From: Hymenobacter pini
GTDB lineage: Bacteria; Bacteroidota; Bacteroidia; Cytophagales; Hymenobacteraceae
DNA length: 64,000 nt
Direction: 5' to 3'
Assembly (NCBI RefSeq): GCF_020421205.1
Contig: NZ_JAIZZH010000001.1
Coordinates: 744,001 to 808,000 of the forward strand
Shown: in pieces, positions 53,299 through 62,457 of the stretch
Layout of the letters: each line of letters begins with the position of its first letter
Position numbering within the stretch: position 1 is the first letter of the stretch
Position numbers and translations under genes: made by a program
The notes under the pieces: generated by a model
What the model saw: only the letters and a program-made list of their open reading frames with translations
Database searches by the model: none
What the model was told of the DNA's origin: nothing

Positions 53299-55392
53299 AT
53301 GAAGACATACCTACACCGAATAGCCGTGCTGCAGCTGGCTCTTATTGCGTTGTGCAGTGCCGAAACAGCCAGTGCGCAAAGCCTACAGAAGGTCACCAGC
53401 ATTGCCACCAGTGGCGGGGCCTCCGGCCTGGACAGCAAAGCCAACTACCTGTACCTGGCCAATTTCAGCTCGAATACCCTCGAAACGCTAGATATAACCA
53501 GCCCGGAGTCGCCGGTATCCAAAAGCACGGTCTCCGCCGCGTTCAGCCGAATTCGGCAGGTAGCAGTCGGTGGGGACAGGCTGTACGGTACGAATTTTGG
53601 GATTGGCTCCAGCAACAGCAGTCAGCTCACTGGGTTCAGCCTGCAGAACCCCGCTACCCCGGGTGCTCCGGCGGGTACCACCATTACCGGCAACCCGCTG
53701 AATGTGGGGGCCAGCGCCACGGTGGTGTGCATTACCACCAGCACCACCAGTACGCCACCCGTTACGTACTTCCAGCCGTTTTCCCCCGATCTGACTCCCG
53801 GCGCAAAAGTTACGCTCGATGCTTATCAAATCAGCAAACCCGCCGTGAATGGAAACATTGCGTACGTGCGGGACGGAAGCGTGCTGAAAGTGTTTGACGT
53901 AAGCAACCCGCAGCAACCCATCCTTCGCCAGTCAACTACCGGGTACATCCAAGCCATCAATGGCAACAAAGGATATGGGGTATTGAACGGAGTTCTGCAG
54001 GTGTACGACCTGAGCACGCCCGAAATTCCGGTTGCGCAGGGCTCAGTAGCCATTCCCAGCGGTACTACCCTCAGCGACATTGCCGTGAGTGGCACGATGG
54101 TATACGGCTATTTTGCTGCCAGCGGCGGCGCGTCTAGTTTCACCCTGCAGGCCTTTGATGTAAGTAACCCGGGAACTCCCACGGTAAAAGGAACCCTAAC
54201 CGGTACGGGTACCGCCTATGACATTGCCGGGGTAGGCAATTACGCCTACGTGCTGACGGATGGTTCCGCCCTGCAGATTTTTCGCTACCAGAATGCTGCT
54301 GCCGCTACCGTTGCTTCGGTAGCCCCGGCCAGTGGTAGCCCAGGCACCACCGTTACCATTACGGGGAGCGAGTTTACGGGCGCTACGGCTGTAAAATTCA
54401 ATGGTAAGGATGCGGCTTCATTTACCGTTATATCATCAAGCTCCATTACTGCGGTGGTACCGGCCGGCGCTACTACCGGCCCGGTTACTGTTACCACGCC
54501 CAGTGGTACCGCCTCATCGTCGGGTAGTTTTGTGGTAACAGTAGCCGCCATCAGCAACAATACTATTGCCGGCCCCTCGCTCGATGCCTTCTGCGGTAGC
54601 GGCGACCCTGGCGTAATAACCGGGCAGGTCCCCGCCGGCGGCGACGGTACCTACACCTACCAGTGGCAGTCTTCCTCTGATAATACTGCCTTCGCAAACC
54701 TTGCCGGGGCAACCGCTGCCAGCTACGACCCGCCAACCCTCAGCCAGACTACCTACTACCGGCGCACGGTAAGCTCGGGTGGGCAGACTTCCACCAGTAA
54801 CACGGTAACGGTAGCAGTGCAGCCCGTACTGGCTGGAAACTCGCTGACGGCACCTCAGCCGGCCGTATTTACCGGCCCCGCTGATCCAGGGGCTATTTCT
54901 GGAAGCCAGCCCACCGGTGGCAACAACCAATACAGCTACCAGTGGCAAAGCTCGGCTGATAACAGCACGTTCATTTCCATTGCGGGAGCCGTGAGCCAAA
55001 GCTACGACCCGCCTTTGCTGAGCCAGACGACTTACTTCCGCCGTCTGGTGGTATCGGGGGCCTGTCAGGCATTCAATATCAGCAATACCATTACAGTGAC
55101 TATTCAAACGGTTACCACAAGTGCCTCAGCCGCTTTGGCTGGGCAGGTAGAGCTGGTGCCGAACCCCGCCCGCGAAAATGTGCACGTATCAATGCCCTTA
55201 ATAGGAGCCGGCGGCGTTATTCGGTGTGACATTGTGAACGGGCTGGGCCAAGTGGTACAGCAACGCACGCTCACGATGAGCAGCACCGGCCTCAAAACCA
55301 CGCTGGACACGCATCGGCTGCCGGCTGGATTGTACTTCGTGCAGTTCCGCGGTAACGGCCTGCACGTGAACAAGCGGCTGCAGATTGAGTAG
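53299..55392 (+). CDS. Secreted T9SS protein with LVIVD-like repeats and TIG domain
   Basis: A 697-residue surface protein with a signal peptide (HRIAVLQLALIALCSAETASAQ). Residues of about 25-340 have repeats resembling LVIVD beta-propeller repeats (YLYLANFSSNTLETLDI, VLKVFDVSNPQQP, TLQAFDVSNPGTP). Residues of about 335-415 form a TIG/IPT immunoglobulin-like domain (SPGTTVTITGSEFTG). Two similar modules follow, each with YQWQSS(S/A)DN and YDPP(T/L)LSQTTY(Y/F)RR. The C-terminus is a T9SS sorting domain (VPNPARENVHVSM). The likely role is adhesion or binding. Nothing enzymatic was recognised. Confidence 0.88.
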   Translation: MKTYLHRIAVLQLALIALCSAETASAQSLQKVTSIATSGGASGLDSKANYLYLANFSSNTLETLDITSPESPVSKSTVSAAFSRIRQVAVGGDRLYGTNFGIGSSNSSQLTGFSLQNPATPGAPAGTTITGNPLNVGASATVVCITTSTTSTPPVTYFQPFSPDLTPGAKVTLDAYQISKPAVNGNIAYVRDGSVLKVFDVSNPQQPILRQSTTGYIQAINGNKGYGVLNGVLQVYDLSTPEIPVAQGSVAIPSGTTLSDIAVSGTMVYGYFAASGGASSFTLQAFDVSNPGTPTVKGTLTGTGTAYDIAGVGNYAYVLTDGSALQIFRYQNAAAATVASVAPASGSPGTTVTITGSEFTGATAVKFNGKDAASFTVISSSSITAVVPAGATTGPVTVTTPSGTASSSGSFVVTVAAISNNTIAGPSLDAFCGSGDPGVITGQVPAGGDGTYTYQWQSSSDNTAFANLAGATAASYDPPTLSQTTYYRRTVSSGGQTSTSNTVTVAVQPVLAGNSLTAPQPAVFTGPADPGAISGSQPTGGNNQYSYQWQSSADNSTFISIAGAVSQSYDPPLLSQTTYFRRLVVSGACQAFNISNTITVTIQTVTTSASAALAGQVELVPNPARENVHVSMPLIGAGGVIRCDIVNGLGQVVQQRTLTMSSTGLKTTLDTHRLPAGLYFVQFRGNGLHVNKRLQIE

Positions 55393-55405
55393 CAGGTTTC
55401 CCGGA

Positions 55406-55463
55406 TAACCGTAAAAGGCCTCGTCTCTGCTCGCTTAAGAGTAGACGAGGCCTTTTACGGTTA
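55406..55463. terminator. Long bidirectional terminator between convergent genes
   Basis: A perfect 21-bp stem (55406-55426 with 55443-55463, loop of 16) between the T9SS gene and the SDR gene. AAAA and TTTT stretches occur inside the stem on each side. Confidence 0.8.
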
Positions 55464-55493
55464 CTCAGGCAGCTTGCTGTAATCTGCTACGCC

Positions 55494-56207
55494 CTACTTC
55501 AACCGGCCCATACCTCCATCCACGGGCAGCACTTGGCCGGTGATAAAGGAACTGTGGTCGGAGAGGAGGAAGGAGGCCATGTAGGCCAAATCCTGGGGCT
55601 CGCCAATGCGCTGCAAGGGGTGGCGCTTGGCGCTGGCTTCGACCTTTTCAGGGGTGTTGAGCAGAGCGGCGGCCAGGGGCGTATTAGTGAGAGAGGGAGC
55701 CACGGCATTCACCCGGATATTGCTGGCGGCGTACTCGGCGGCCAGGGCGCGGGTGAGGCCCTCCACGGCCGCTTTGGCGGTAGCAATGCTGGCATGAAAG
55801 GCCATGCCCGTATCGGCCGCCACGGTACTGAACAGTACTACCGAGGCCCCGCCGGCCTTCTTCAGCCGCTTTATGCTGGCCTGCAGCACCTGCACCGCAC
55901 CCAGCACGTTCAACTCAAAATCTCCGCGAAAATCCTCCACCGGAATCCGCTCGAAGGGCCGCAGCTTGATGTTGCCGGGGCAATACACCACCCCGTGCAG
56001 CATCTCCGGCAGCGCATCCAGCGCCGTACCGAAGGGTTGCGTCACGTCAAGGGGCAAAAAGGTGGTGCTGAGCTCGGCCAGCTCGGCCGACTGGTGGCGG
56101 GAAGCCGTGTAGAGGCTGGCACCCAGGCCGTGCAGCAGTCGGGCCGTAGCCAGCCCGATGCCCGAGGAAGCGCCCACGATAAGGATGTTCTTGCCGGAGA
56201 ATTGCAT
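55494..56207 (-). CDS. SDR-family protein lacking the catalytic Tyr
   Basis: A 237-residue short-chain dehydrogenase fold. The cofactor loop GASSGIG (12-18) is intact, as is YCPGNI near 75 (form of NAG). The catalytic Ser127 in LFSTVAAD is present and Lys145 is in place. The Tyr of the YxxxK pair is replaced by Ile141 (HASIATAKAAVEGL). NVLGAVQVLQ and LPVDGGMG match other SDR blocks. I recall related proteins with HASIA at this site, so this may be a subfamily trait. It may bind NAD(P) without normal dehydrogenase chemistry, or use another residue. It is divergent from the RhuM-Fic gene. Confidence 0.88.
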   Translation of the reverse strand: MQFSGKNILIVGASSGIGLATARLLHGLGASLYTASRHQSAELAELSTTFLPLDVTQPFGTALDALPEMLHGVVYCPGNIKLRPFERIPVEDFRGDFELNVLGAVQVLQASIKRLKKAGGASVVLFSTVAADTGMAFHASIATAKAAVEGLTRALAAEYAASNIRVNAVAPSLTNTPLAAALLNTPEKVEASAKRHPLQRIGEPQDLAYMASFLLSDHSSFITGQVLPVDGGMGRLK

Positions 56208-56367
56208 GCGGATAAAGTCAGAGGTAGGGAAGTGGGTTCAGAACTGAACCGTGGCAGGAAAGTTTTGGACGCTGGCTTTCGTAGCCGCGGTGGCCGCCGG
56301 CTTGGCTTCCCGCCGCTGATTCTGCATATTGCTGAGTTGCTGCCTGTTTTACGTTCGTATCCTCGCT

Positions 56368-57345
56368 ATGGAGCCCACTCCGGATATCCTCCTCTATCAA
56401 TCGGCCGACGGCCACGCCCGGCTGGAAGTGCACCTACAGAACGAAACCGTCTGGCTCACCCAGGCCCAGATGGCGGAGCTATTTGGCCGGGAGCGAAGTG
56501 TGATTACCAAGCACTTGCGCACTGTTTTTCAGACTGGTGAACTGGACGAAGAAAGCAATGTGCAAAAAATGCACATTGCTTTTTCCGACAAGCCCGTGAC
56601 CTACTACAACCTCGACGTTATCATCTCCGTCGGGTACCGGGTGAACTCCCGGCAGGGTACGCAGTTCCGGCAGTGGGCCACGCAGGTGCTGCGGCAGTAC
56701 TTGGTGCAGGGCTTCGTGCTGAACGAGAAGCGCCTGCGCGAAAACGCCCGTCAGCTTACCGAACTCAAGCGGCTGCTGCGGCTGCAGGGCGAGCTGCTGG
56801 AAAACCAGGAACTGACGCCCGACCAGACCACGGCCCTGCTGCGGGTGCTCAGCGACTACGCCCGGGCCCTCGACGTGCTCGACCAGTACGACCACCAGCG
56901 CCTGCGCATCACGGCCACCTCGCCCGATACACCCTTCGAGCTGACTTACGAAGCCGCCCTGCAGGCTGTGGATGGCCTGCGCCAGCAGTTCGGTGGCAGC
57001 GTGCTGTTCGGGCGGGAAAAGGACGAGTCGTTCCAAAGTTCCGTGCGCACGATTTACCAGAGTTTTGACGGCGTAGAGCTGTACCCCAGCGTGGAGGAAA
57101 AAGCGGCTCACCTGCTCTATTTTGTGGTGAAAAACCATTCCTTTTCCGATGGCAATAAGCGCATCGCGGCCTTCCTGTTCGTGTGGTTCATGGATAAGAA
57201 CCACTGCCTCTACAAACCCGACGGCTCCCGCCGCCTCGCCGACAATGCCCTGGTGGCCCTGACCCTGCTCATTGCCGAAAGTAAGCCGGAGGACAAGGAT
57301 GTGATGGTGAAGCTGGTAGTCAATCTTATCAATCAGGAAAACTAA
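56368..57345 (+). CDS. RhuM-family protein fused to a Fic/Doc domain
   Basis: A 325-residue protein with two parts. Residues of about 1-165 match the RhuM (virulence protein) family: WLTQAQMAELFGRERSVITKHL, then YYNLDVIISVGYRVNS and FRQWATQVLRQYL. Residues of about 190-320 form a Fic/Doc domain with HSFSDGNKR at 257-265. The motif has the Doc-type Lys264 where AMP-transferring Fic proteins have Gly. Doc-like proteins phosphorylate elongation factor Tu. No antitoxin gene is next to it, and there is no phage context. The ATG at 56368 is chosen; an earlier in-frame start at 56329 adds 13 residues without similarity. Confidence 0.88.
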   Translation: MEPTPDILLYQSADGHARLEVHLQNETVWLTQAQMAELFGRERSVITKHLRTVFQTGELDEESNVQKMHIAFSDKPVTYYNLDVIISVGYRVNSRQGTQFRQWATQVLRQYLVQGFVLNEKRLRENARQLTELKRLLRLQGELLENQELTPDQTTALLRVLSDYARALDVLDQYDHQRLRITATSPDTPFELTYEAALQAVDGLRQQFGGSVLFGREKDESFQSSVRTIYQSFDGVELYPSVEEKAAHLLYFVVKNHSFSDGNKRIAAFLFVWFMDKNHCLYKPDGSRRLADNALVALTLLIAESKPEDKDVMVKLVVNLINQEN

Positions 57346-57350
57346 CGACG

Positions 57351-57380
57351 CGCTGTAGAAACGCGACACTTCGCGTGCCT
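57351..57380. repeat. Short palindromic element after the RhuM-Fic gene
   Basis: ACGCGA at 57361-57366 and TCGCGT at 57371-57376 form a small inverted repeat within TGTAGAAACGCGACACTTCG. It resembles short dispersed elements I recall from Bacteroidota genomes; only one copy was noticed here. Confidence 0.35.
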
Positions 57381-57582
57381 CTCACACTGAACGACCCAAT
57401 CTACTCAGCCTAAACAACATCCACAACGCAGATACGTGAATTGCCGCGTTTATCCAGCTAACATTTCACTGTACTTACTATTGCGAAAAATAAACTTTCA
57501 GCAAAAATTCGCTAACGATTACCGCCCCGTTGCGTAGCTTGCACCGCTTCCCTGTTCCACCTTTCACCTTCTCCTGAAACCG

Positions 57583-60500
57583 ATGAACATCCGCAAACTG
57601 CTGGTCGCCAACCGGGGCGAAATTGCCATTCGCGTGCTGCGCGCCGCCACCGAGCTGGGCATCCAGACCGTTGCCATCTACACCTACGAGGACCGCTACT
57701 CCCTGCACCGTTACAAGGCCGATGAGGCCTACCAGGTGGGCCGCGACGATGAGCCGCTGAAGCCCTACCTCGATATTGAGGCCATCCTGCGCGTGGCCAA
57801 GGAGAACGGGGCCGACGCCATTCACCCCGGCTACGGCTTCCTGAGCGAAAACGCCACCCTGGCCCGGCGCTGCCGCGAGGAAGGCATCATCTTCGTGGGC
57901 CCGCGGCCGGAAGTGATGGAAGCCCTCGGCGATAAGGTAGCCGCCAAGCGGGTAGCCGTGGAGTGCCAGGTGCCCATCATCGAAAGCAGCGAGCAGGATT
58001 TGACGGACCTCGACGTGGCTCTGGCGGAAGCTCACCGCATTGGCTACCCCGTGATGCTGAAAGCGGCCAGCGGGGGCGGGGGCCGGGGCATGCGCGTAAT
58101 CCGCGACGATGAACAGCTGGAAAAAGGCTTCTTTGAGGCCCGCAACGAGGCCCTGAAAGCCTTTGGCGACGATACCGTGTTCCTGGAGAAGTTTGTGGAG
58201 CGGCCCAAGCACATTGAGGTGCAGCTGGTGGCCGACAACTACGGTGGCCTCACCCACCTCTACGAGCGTGACTGCTCGGTGCAGCGCCGCTACCAGAAAG
58301 TGGTGGAAGTGGCCCCGTCCCTGCACCTGCCCGACCACCTGCGCCACCTGCTGTACGAGTACGCGCTGCGCCTGGGCCGGGCCGTGAACTACAACAACGT
58401 GGGTACCGTGGAATTCCTGGTGAACCCCGAGCAGGACCGCATCTACTTCATCGAGGTGAACCCGCGCATTCAGGTGGAGCACACCGTGACGGAAATGATA
58501 ACCGGCGTAGACCTCATCAAAACCCAGCTCTACATTGCCGACGGCCGCCGCCTCACCGACGCCGAAATCGGGCTGGGGCCGGACATTACGCCCCTGAAGA
58601 TGGGCTACGCCATTCAGTGCCGCATCACCACCGAGGACCCCGAGCAGGATTTCAAGCCCGACTACGGCACCATCACGGCCTACCGCTCGGCGGGCGGCTT
58701 CGGTATCCGCCTCGACCAGGGCTCGGTGTACCAGGGCGTGAAGGTGTCGCCGTTCTTTGACTCGTTGCTGGTGAAGGTGTCGGCCCACGCGCCCACGCTG
58801 GAAGGTGCGGCCCAGAAGATGGCCCGTTCTCTCGACGAGTTCCGGGTGCGGGGGGTGAGCACCAACATTCAGTTTCTGCAGAACATCATTGCCCACCCCG
58901 TGTTCATGGCGGGCGAGGCCAACGTGGACTTCATCAAAGACCACCAGGAACTGTTCAAGTTCAAGCCCCGCCAGGACCGCGCCACCAAGGTGCTCAGCTT
59001 CCTCGGCGACGTGATTGTGAACGGCAACCCCGATGTGCGCGGCCTCGTGGACCCCAAGCGCGACCTGCGCAAGCCCCGTCTGCCGCACTACGACCCCACC
59101 GCCCCGCTGCAGCCCGGTACCAAGGACAAGCTCACCGAGCTGGGCCCCGACGAGTTTGCCAAGTGGCTGCGGGCCGAACGCCAGATCCACTACACCGACA
59201 CCACCCTGCGCGACGCCCACCAGAGCCTGCTGGCTACCCGCATGCGCACCTTCGACATGCTGAAGGTGGCTGAGCGCTACGCCCGCCAGCACCCGCAAAC
59301 CTTCTCCCTGGAATGCTGGGGCGGAGCTACGTTCGATGTGGCCCTGCGCTTCCTGCACGAAGACCCCTGGGAGCGGCTGGCCAAGCTGCGCGCCGCCGTG
59401 CCCAACATCCTGCTGCAGATGCTCATCCGCGGGGCCAACGGTGTGGGCTACAAAGCCTACCCCGACAACCTGACGGAGCGATTTGTGGAGCAGGCCGCCG
59501 AAACCGGCATCGACGTGTTCCGCATCTTCGACTCGCTTAACTGGATGAAGGGGATGGAGGCCTGCATCGGTTTCGTGCGCAACCGCACCGACCGGCTGGC
59601 CGAGGCCTGCATCTGCTACACCGGCGACATTCTGGACCCCCAGCGCAACCAGAAGTACAACCTGGAGTACTACCTGCGCCTGGCCCGGCAGATTGAGGAC
59701 GCCGGGGCTCATATCCTGTGCATCAAGGACATGGCCGGGCTGCTGAAGCCCTATGCCGCCACTGAGCTGATTACGGCCCTGCGCGACACCGTGAGCCTGC
59801 CCATTCACCTGCACACCCACGACACCAGCTCCCTGCAGCCCGCCACCTACCTGAAGGCCGTGGAAGCCGGCGTAGACGTGATTGACGTGGCCCTGGGCGC
59901 GCTGTCGGGCCTGACCTCGCAGCCCAACTTCAACGCCGTGGTGGAGATGCTGCGCGGCCAGGAGCGCCACCGGGAGTTCAACCAGGAGTCGCTCAACGAG
60001 TTCAGCAACTACTGGGAAACCGTGCGCGAGTATTACTACCCCTTCGAGTCGGGGCTGAAGGCGGGCACCTCGGAGGTGTTCCAGCACGAGATTCCGGGCG
60101 GGCAGTACTCCAACCTGCGGCCCCAGGCGGCTTCGCTGGGCTTGCTGGATAAGTTCGAAACCGTGAAAACCACCTTTGCAGAAGTGAACCAGCTGTTTGG
60201 GGATATTGTGAAGGTGACGCCCTCCTCGAAGGTAGTCGGCGACATGGCCCTGTTCCTGGTCAGCAACAACCTCACCACCCGCGACGTGCTGGAGAAAGGC
60301 CACACCCTCAACTTCCCCGAGTCGGTGCGCGACCTGTTCCGGGGCGACATCGGGCAGCCCGAGGGCGGCTGGCCCCGCGAGGTGCAGCAGGTGATTCTCA
60401 AAGACGAGCAGCCCTTCACCGACCGCCCCAACGAGCACCTGGCCCCCATTGATTTCGGGGCCGAGGAAGCCCGGTTCGCCGAGAAATTCGGCCGCCGCGG

Positions 60501-61032
60501 TAAGTTCACCGATGTGCTGTCGTGGCTGTTGTACCCGAAGGTGTTTGAGCAATACTGGCAGCACCGCGAGGAGTACGGCGACGTGGCCGTAGTACCCACG
60601 CGGGTATTCTACTACGGCCTGCAGCCCGGCGAGGAAACCATCATCGACATTGCCCGGGGCAAAAGCATTATTGTGGGCCTGCAGAGCATCGGGCCGGTAA
60701 ATGAGGACGGCTGCCGCACCATCTTCTTCACCCTCAACGGCCAGACGCGCAACCTCGAAATCCGGGACACCTCGGTGGAAGTGAAGCGCGTGCAGAACCC
60801 CAAGGCCGATAAGGGCAACCCCCGCCAGCTGGGCGCGCCGCTGCAGGGCTTGCTAAGCAAAGTACTGGTGGAAAGCGGCCAGCCCGTGCGCAAGAACACG
60901 CCCTTGTTCATCATCGAAGCCATGAAGATGGAAACCACCATCACCGCCCCTGATGATACCACGGTGCAGGCCGTAAATCTGCACGAGGGCAGCCTGGTAA
61001 ACGCCGACGATTTGGTGCTGACGCTGGGGTAG
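57583..61032 (+). CDS. pyc: Pyruvate carboxylase
   Basis: Biotin- and ATP-dependent enzyme converting pyruvate and bicarbonate to oxaloacetate. At 1149 residues it has the normal single-chain architecture: biotin carboxylase (about 1-455; KLLVANRGEIAIR, GGGGRGMRV, EVNPRIQVEHTVTE), carboxyltransferase (about 530-810; TTLRDAHQSLLATRMRT), a tetramerisation part, and a C-terminal biotinyl domain with the biotin Lys1115 in EAMKME. It fills the TCA cycle for growth on sugars or peptides. It stands alone, with 237 bases of leader after the RhuM-Fic gene. The 1028-codon frame on the opposite strand (57478-60564) is a codon-bias shadow and not a gene. Confidence 0.98.
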   Translation: MNIRKLLVANRGEIAIRVLRAATELGIQTVAIYTYEDRYSLHRYKADEAYQVGRDDEPLKPYLDIEAILRVAKENGADAIHPGYGFLSENATLARRCREEGIIFVGPRPEVMEALGDKVAAKRVAVECQVPIIESSEQDLTDLDVALAEAHRIGYPVMLKAASGGGGRGMRVIRDDEQLEKGFFEARNEALKAFGDDTVFLEKFVERPKHIEVQLVADNYGGLTHLYERDCSVQRRYQKVVEVAPSLHLPDHLRHLLYEYALRLGRAVNYNNVGTVEFLVNPEQDRIYFIEVNPRIQVEHTVTEMITGVDLIKTQLYIADGRRLTDAEIGLGPDITPLKMGYAIQCRITTEDPEQDFKPDYGTITAYRSAGGFGIRLDQGSVYQGVKVSPFFDSLLVKVSAHAPTLEGAAQKMARSLDEFRVRGVSTNIQFLQNIIAHPVFMAGEANVDFIKDHQELFKFKPRQDRATKVLSFLGDVIVNGNPDVRGLVDPKRDLRKPRLPHYDPTAPLQPGTKDKLTELGPDEFAKWLRAERQIHYTDTTLRDAHQSLLATRMRTFDMLKVAERYARQHPQTFSLECWGGATFDVALRFLHEDPWERLAKLRAAVPNILLQMLIRGANGVGYKAYPDNLTERFVEQAAETGIDVFRIFDSLNWMKGMEACIGFVRNRTDRLAEACICYTGDILDPQRNQKYNLEYYLRLARQIEDAGAHILCIKDMAGLLKPYAATELITALRDTVSLPIHLHTHDTSSLQPATYLKAVEAGVDVIDVALGALSGLTSQPNFNAVVEMLRGQERHREFNQESLNEFSNYWETVREYYYPFESGLKAGTSEVFQHEIPGGQYSNLRPQAASLGLLDKFETVKTTFAEVNQLFGDIVKVTPSSKVVGDMALFLVSNNLTTRDVLEKGHTLNFPESVRDLFRGDIGQPEGGWPREVQQVILKDEQPFTDRPNEHLAPIDFGAEEARFAEKFGRRGKFTDVLSWLLYPKVFEQYWQHREEYGDVAVVPTRVFYYGLQPGEETIIDIARGKSIIVGLQSIGPVNEDGCRTIFFTLNGQTRNLEIRDTSVEVKRVQNPKADKGNPRQLGAPLQGLLSKVLVESGQPVRKNTPLFIIEAMKMETTITAPDDTTVQAVNLHEGSLVNADDLVLTLG

Positions 61033-61072
61033 CGTGTTTGCTGCCGCGAAAACCACTAGCTTGGGTAGAAAT

Positions 61073-61084
61073 TAAAGCGCTTTA
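61073..61084. repeat. Palindrome TAAAGCGCTTTA before a small gene
   Basis: A perfect 12-bp palindrome ending 2 bases before the ATG at 61087. It shares the AAGCGCTT core with 9054-9063 and 20707-20714. Confidence 0.3.
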
Positions 61085-61086
61085 CT

Positions 61087-61830
61087 ATGCTATCTATTCG
61101 GTTTTCTTTGGTGGCCTCCATGTTGGTCTTAGCCTCGGCGGCGTATGCACAGCAAATTCCCATCGGGCAGGTTGGTACCGCTGCGCAGGCAAATCTGGAC
61201 GCGTTGGTAAGCGGTGGGGCTGCCGTGGTGCCACGGGGTGATGCCTATGGTACTATTGGTACGCCCTACGTGGACAACCGGTGGCTGTCCGCACGCCTGC
61301 GCATGACAACCGGCATTCCTTTGGCTCCCGTACCGCTGAAGTACGATGTGCTCAACCATCGTTTGCTGATGCAGCCGCTGAACCGCCGCGACTCCCTGGT
61401 ACTGGATGACCGGAGACTAGCCAGCTTCGAGCTGACAGTGCCGGCCAAGGGTGGGCAGCCGGCCCGGCAGCGTACGTTCCGGCGTTTTCTGGAAGCTCCT
61501 GAGCCAACTCAACGGGGCGAATATGTGGAGGTGCTCTACAGCGGCAACTACACGCTGCTGAAGCGCCTGCACAAATCCCTGCAAAAGGCCAACTACCAAG
61601 GCGCCTACAATGCCGGCGAGCGGTATGACCGTATTGATGATAAAGTGACCTACTTTCTGCTGCGTCCCGACAAGAAACTGGAGCCCGTTAAGCTGAGCCT
61701 GAAGGAACTACAAGCTGCAGCCCCGGAGCTCAAGCTGAAGGGTGCTCCCGGCGCCAGCCAGGCCAAAACGGAAGCCGAATGGGTAGCCGTATTGGCCGCC
61801 GTTGATACAAAAGCCGCTGATACAAAATAG
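61087..61830 (+). CDS. Exported protein of unknown function
   Basis: A 247-residue protein with a signal peptide (MLSIRFSLVASMLVLASAAYAQQ). The middle has beta-type strands (PLKYDVLNHRLLMQPLNRRDSL) and the Arg-rich FRRFLEAPEP. The C-terminal 60 residues are rich in Leu, Lys and Ala, with a short repeat (VDTKAADTK). No known domain or catalytic motif was recognised. It stands between pyc and a convergent META-domain gene. Confidence 0.75.
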   Translation: MLSIRFSLVASMLVLASAAYAQQIPIGQVGTAAQANLDALVSGGAAVVPRGDAYGTIGTPYVDNRWLSARLRMTTGIPLAPVPLKYDVLNHRLLMQPLNRRDSLVLDDRRLASFELTVPAKGGQPARQRTFRRFLEAPEPTQRGEYVEVLYSGNYTLLKRLHKSLQKANYQGAYNAGERYDRIDDKVTYFLLRPDKKLEPVKLSLKELQAAAPELKLKGAPGASQAKTEAEWVAVLAAVDTKAADTK

Positions 61831-61844
61831 GCGCAGATACTTAT

Positions 61845-61905
61845 AAAAACCACGTCCGGCCCCGGCTAGCCTAACTGAAGGCAGCCGGGGCCGGATGTGG
61901 TTTTT
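61845..61905. terminator. Long bidirectional terminator
   Basis: A 23-bp stem (61845-61867 with 61883-61905) with one G-U position and A/T runs on both ends. It serves the hypothetical protein gene and the convergent META-domain gene. Confidence 0.88.
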
Positions 61906-61914
61906 ACTGGGTTT

Positions 61915-62358
61915 TTAGCGGCCTTGGTGTAGCTCAGCCAGCGGGCCGGCTGCTGGCTCACCGTATAGGCGCAGCGTATCCCGGCTGATTTGGTACGTGC
62001 GCGTGTTGGTAAGCGCATTGGTGAAGCTGGTTTCAATGGCCAGATCCGGGCAGGCCATGCGCGTCGACATCAGCGCGCCAAACCGCAGCTGCTGCGCGGC
62101 GGGCAGTTCCACCGGTCCTCTGAACCGGTTGCAGGAGGCTTGGCCTTCCGCCTGCGGCTGGTCTGGGCTGATGAGTAGGTAGAGCTCTTTGGTAGAAGTT
62201 GGCTGTACCGGCTGCCCGGCAAGGGAGTGCAAAACCCACTTGGTACCGCGCAGTTCCGTGGTTGGTGCAGCTTGTGCTGAGGTGGTAGTTTCCGTGGCTG
62301 GCGCGGTAGTTTGGCAGGCAGTCAGTAGCAAAAAGAAAAACGGGCTGTAACGAAGCAT
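61915..62358 (-). CDS. META-domain (HslJ-like) lipoprotein
   Basis: A 147-residue lipoprotein. The short signal (MLRYSPFFFLLLTAC) ends in a lipobox-like LTAC. A META domain of about 100 residues follows: GTKWVLHSLAG, the family's CNRFRG near 80 and STRMACPDLAIETSF near 100, resembling E. coli HslJ. HslJ is linked to novobiocin resistance and heat shock; the role here is unknown. The start at 62358 gives a proper lipoprotein signal; a longer frame to 62415 does not. It is convergent with the gene at 61087. Confidence 0.85.
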   Translation of the reverse strand: MLRYSPFFFLLLTACQTTAPATETTTSAQAAPTTELRGTKWVLHSLAGQPVQPTSTKELYLLISPDQPQAEGQASCNRFRGPVELPAAQQLRFGALMSTRMACPDLAIETSFTNALTNTRTYQISRDTLRLYGEPAAGPLAELHQGR

Positions 62359-62457
62359 AAGCAAGGGTGCAGGCGGGTGATAAGAGGACAAAAAATGTTG
62401 ACTTTTTTGTGGCAAACAAATTGTACCGGGTAAAGAACAAAATGGTTATTTTGCGGT

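Noticed and set aside
55533..56540. A 335-codon plus-strand frame over the SDR gene and its upstream region
   Set aside because: It overlaps both the SDR gene and the start of the RhuM-Fic gene and has no domain.
57478..60564. A 1028-codon open frame antisense to pyruvate carboxylase
   Set aside because: The overlapping plus-strand protein has unmistakable pyruvate carboxylase motifs. The antisense frame arises from the high-GC third-base bias and its product has repetitive Gly/Val/His-rich composition.
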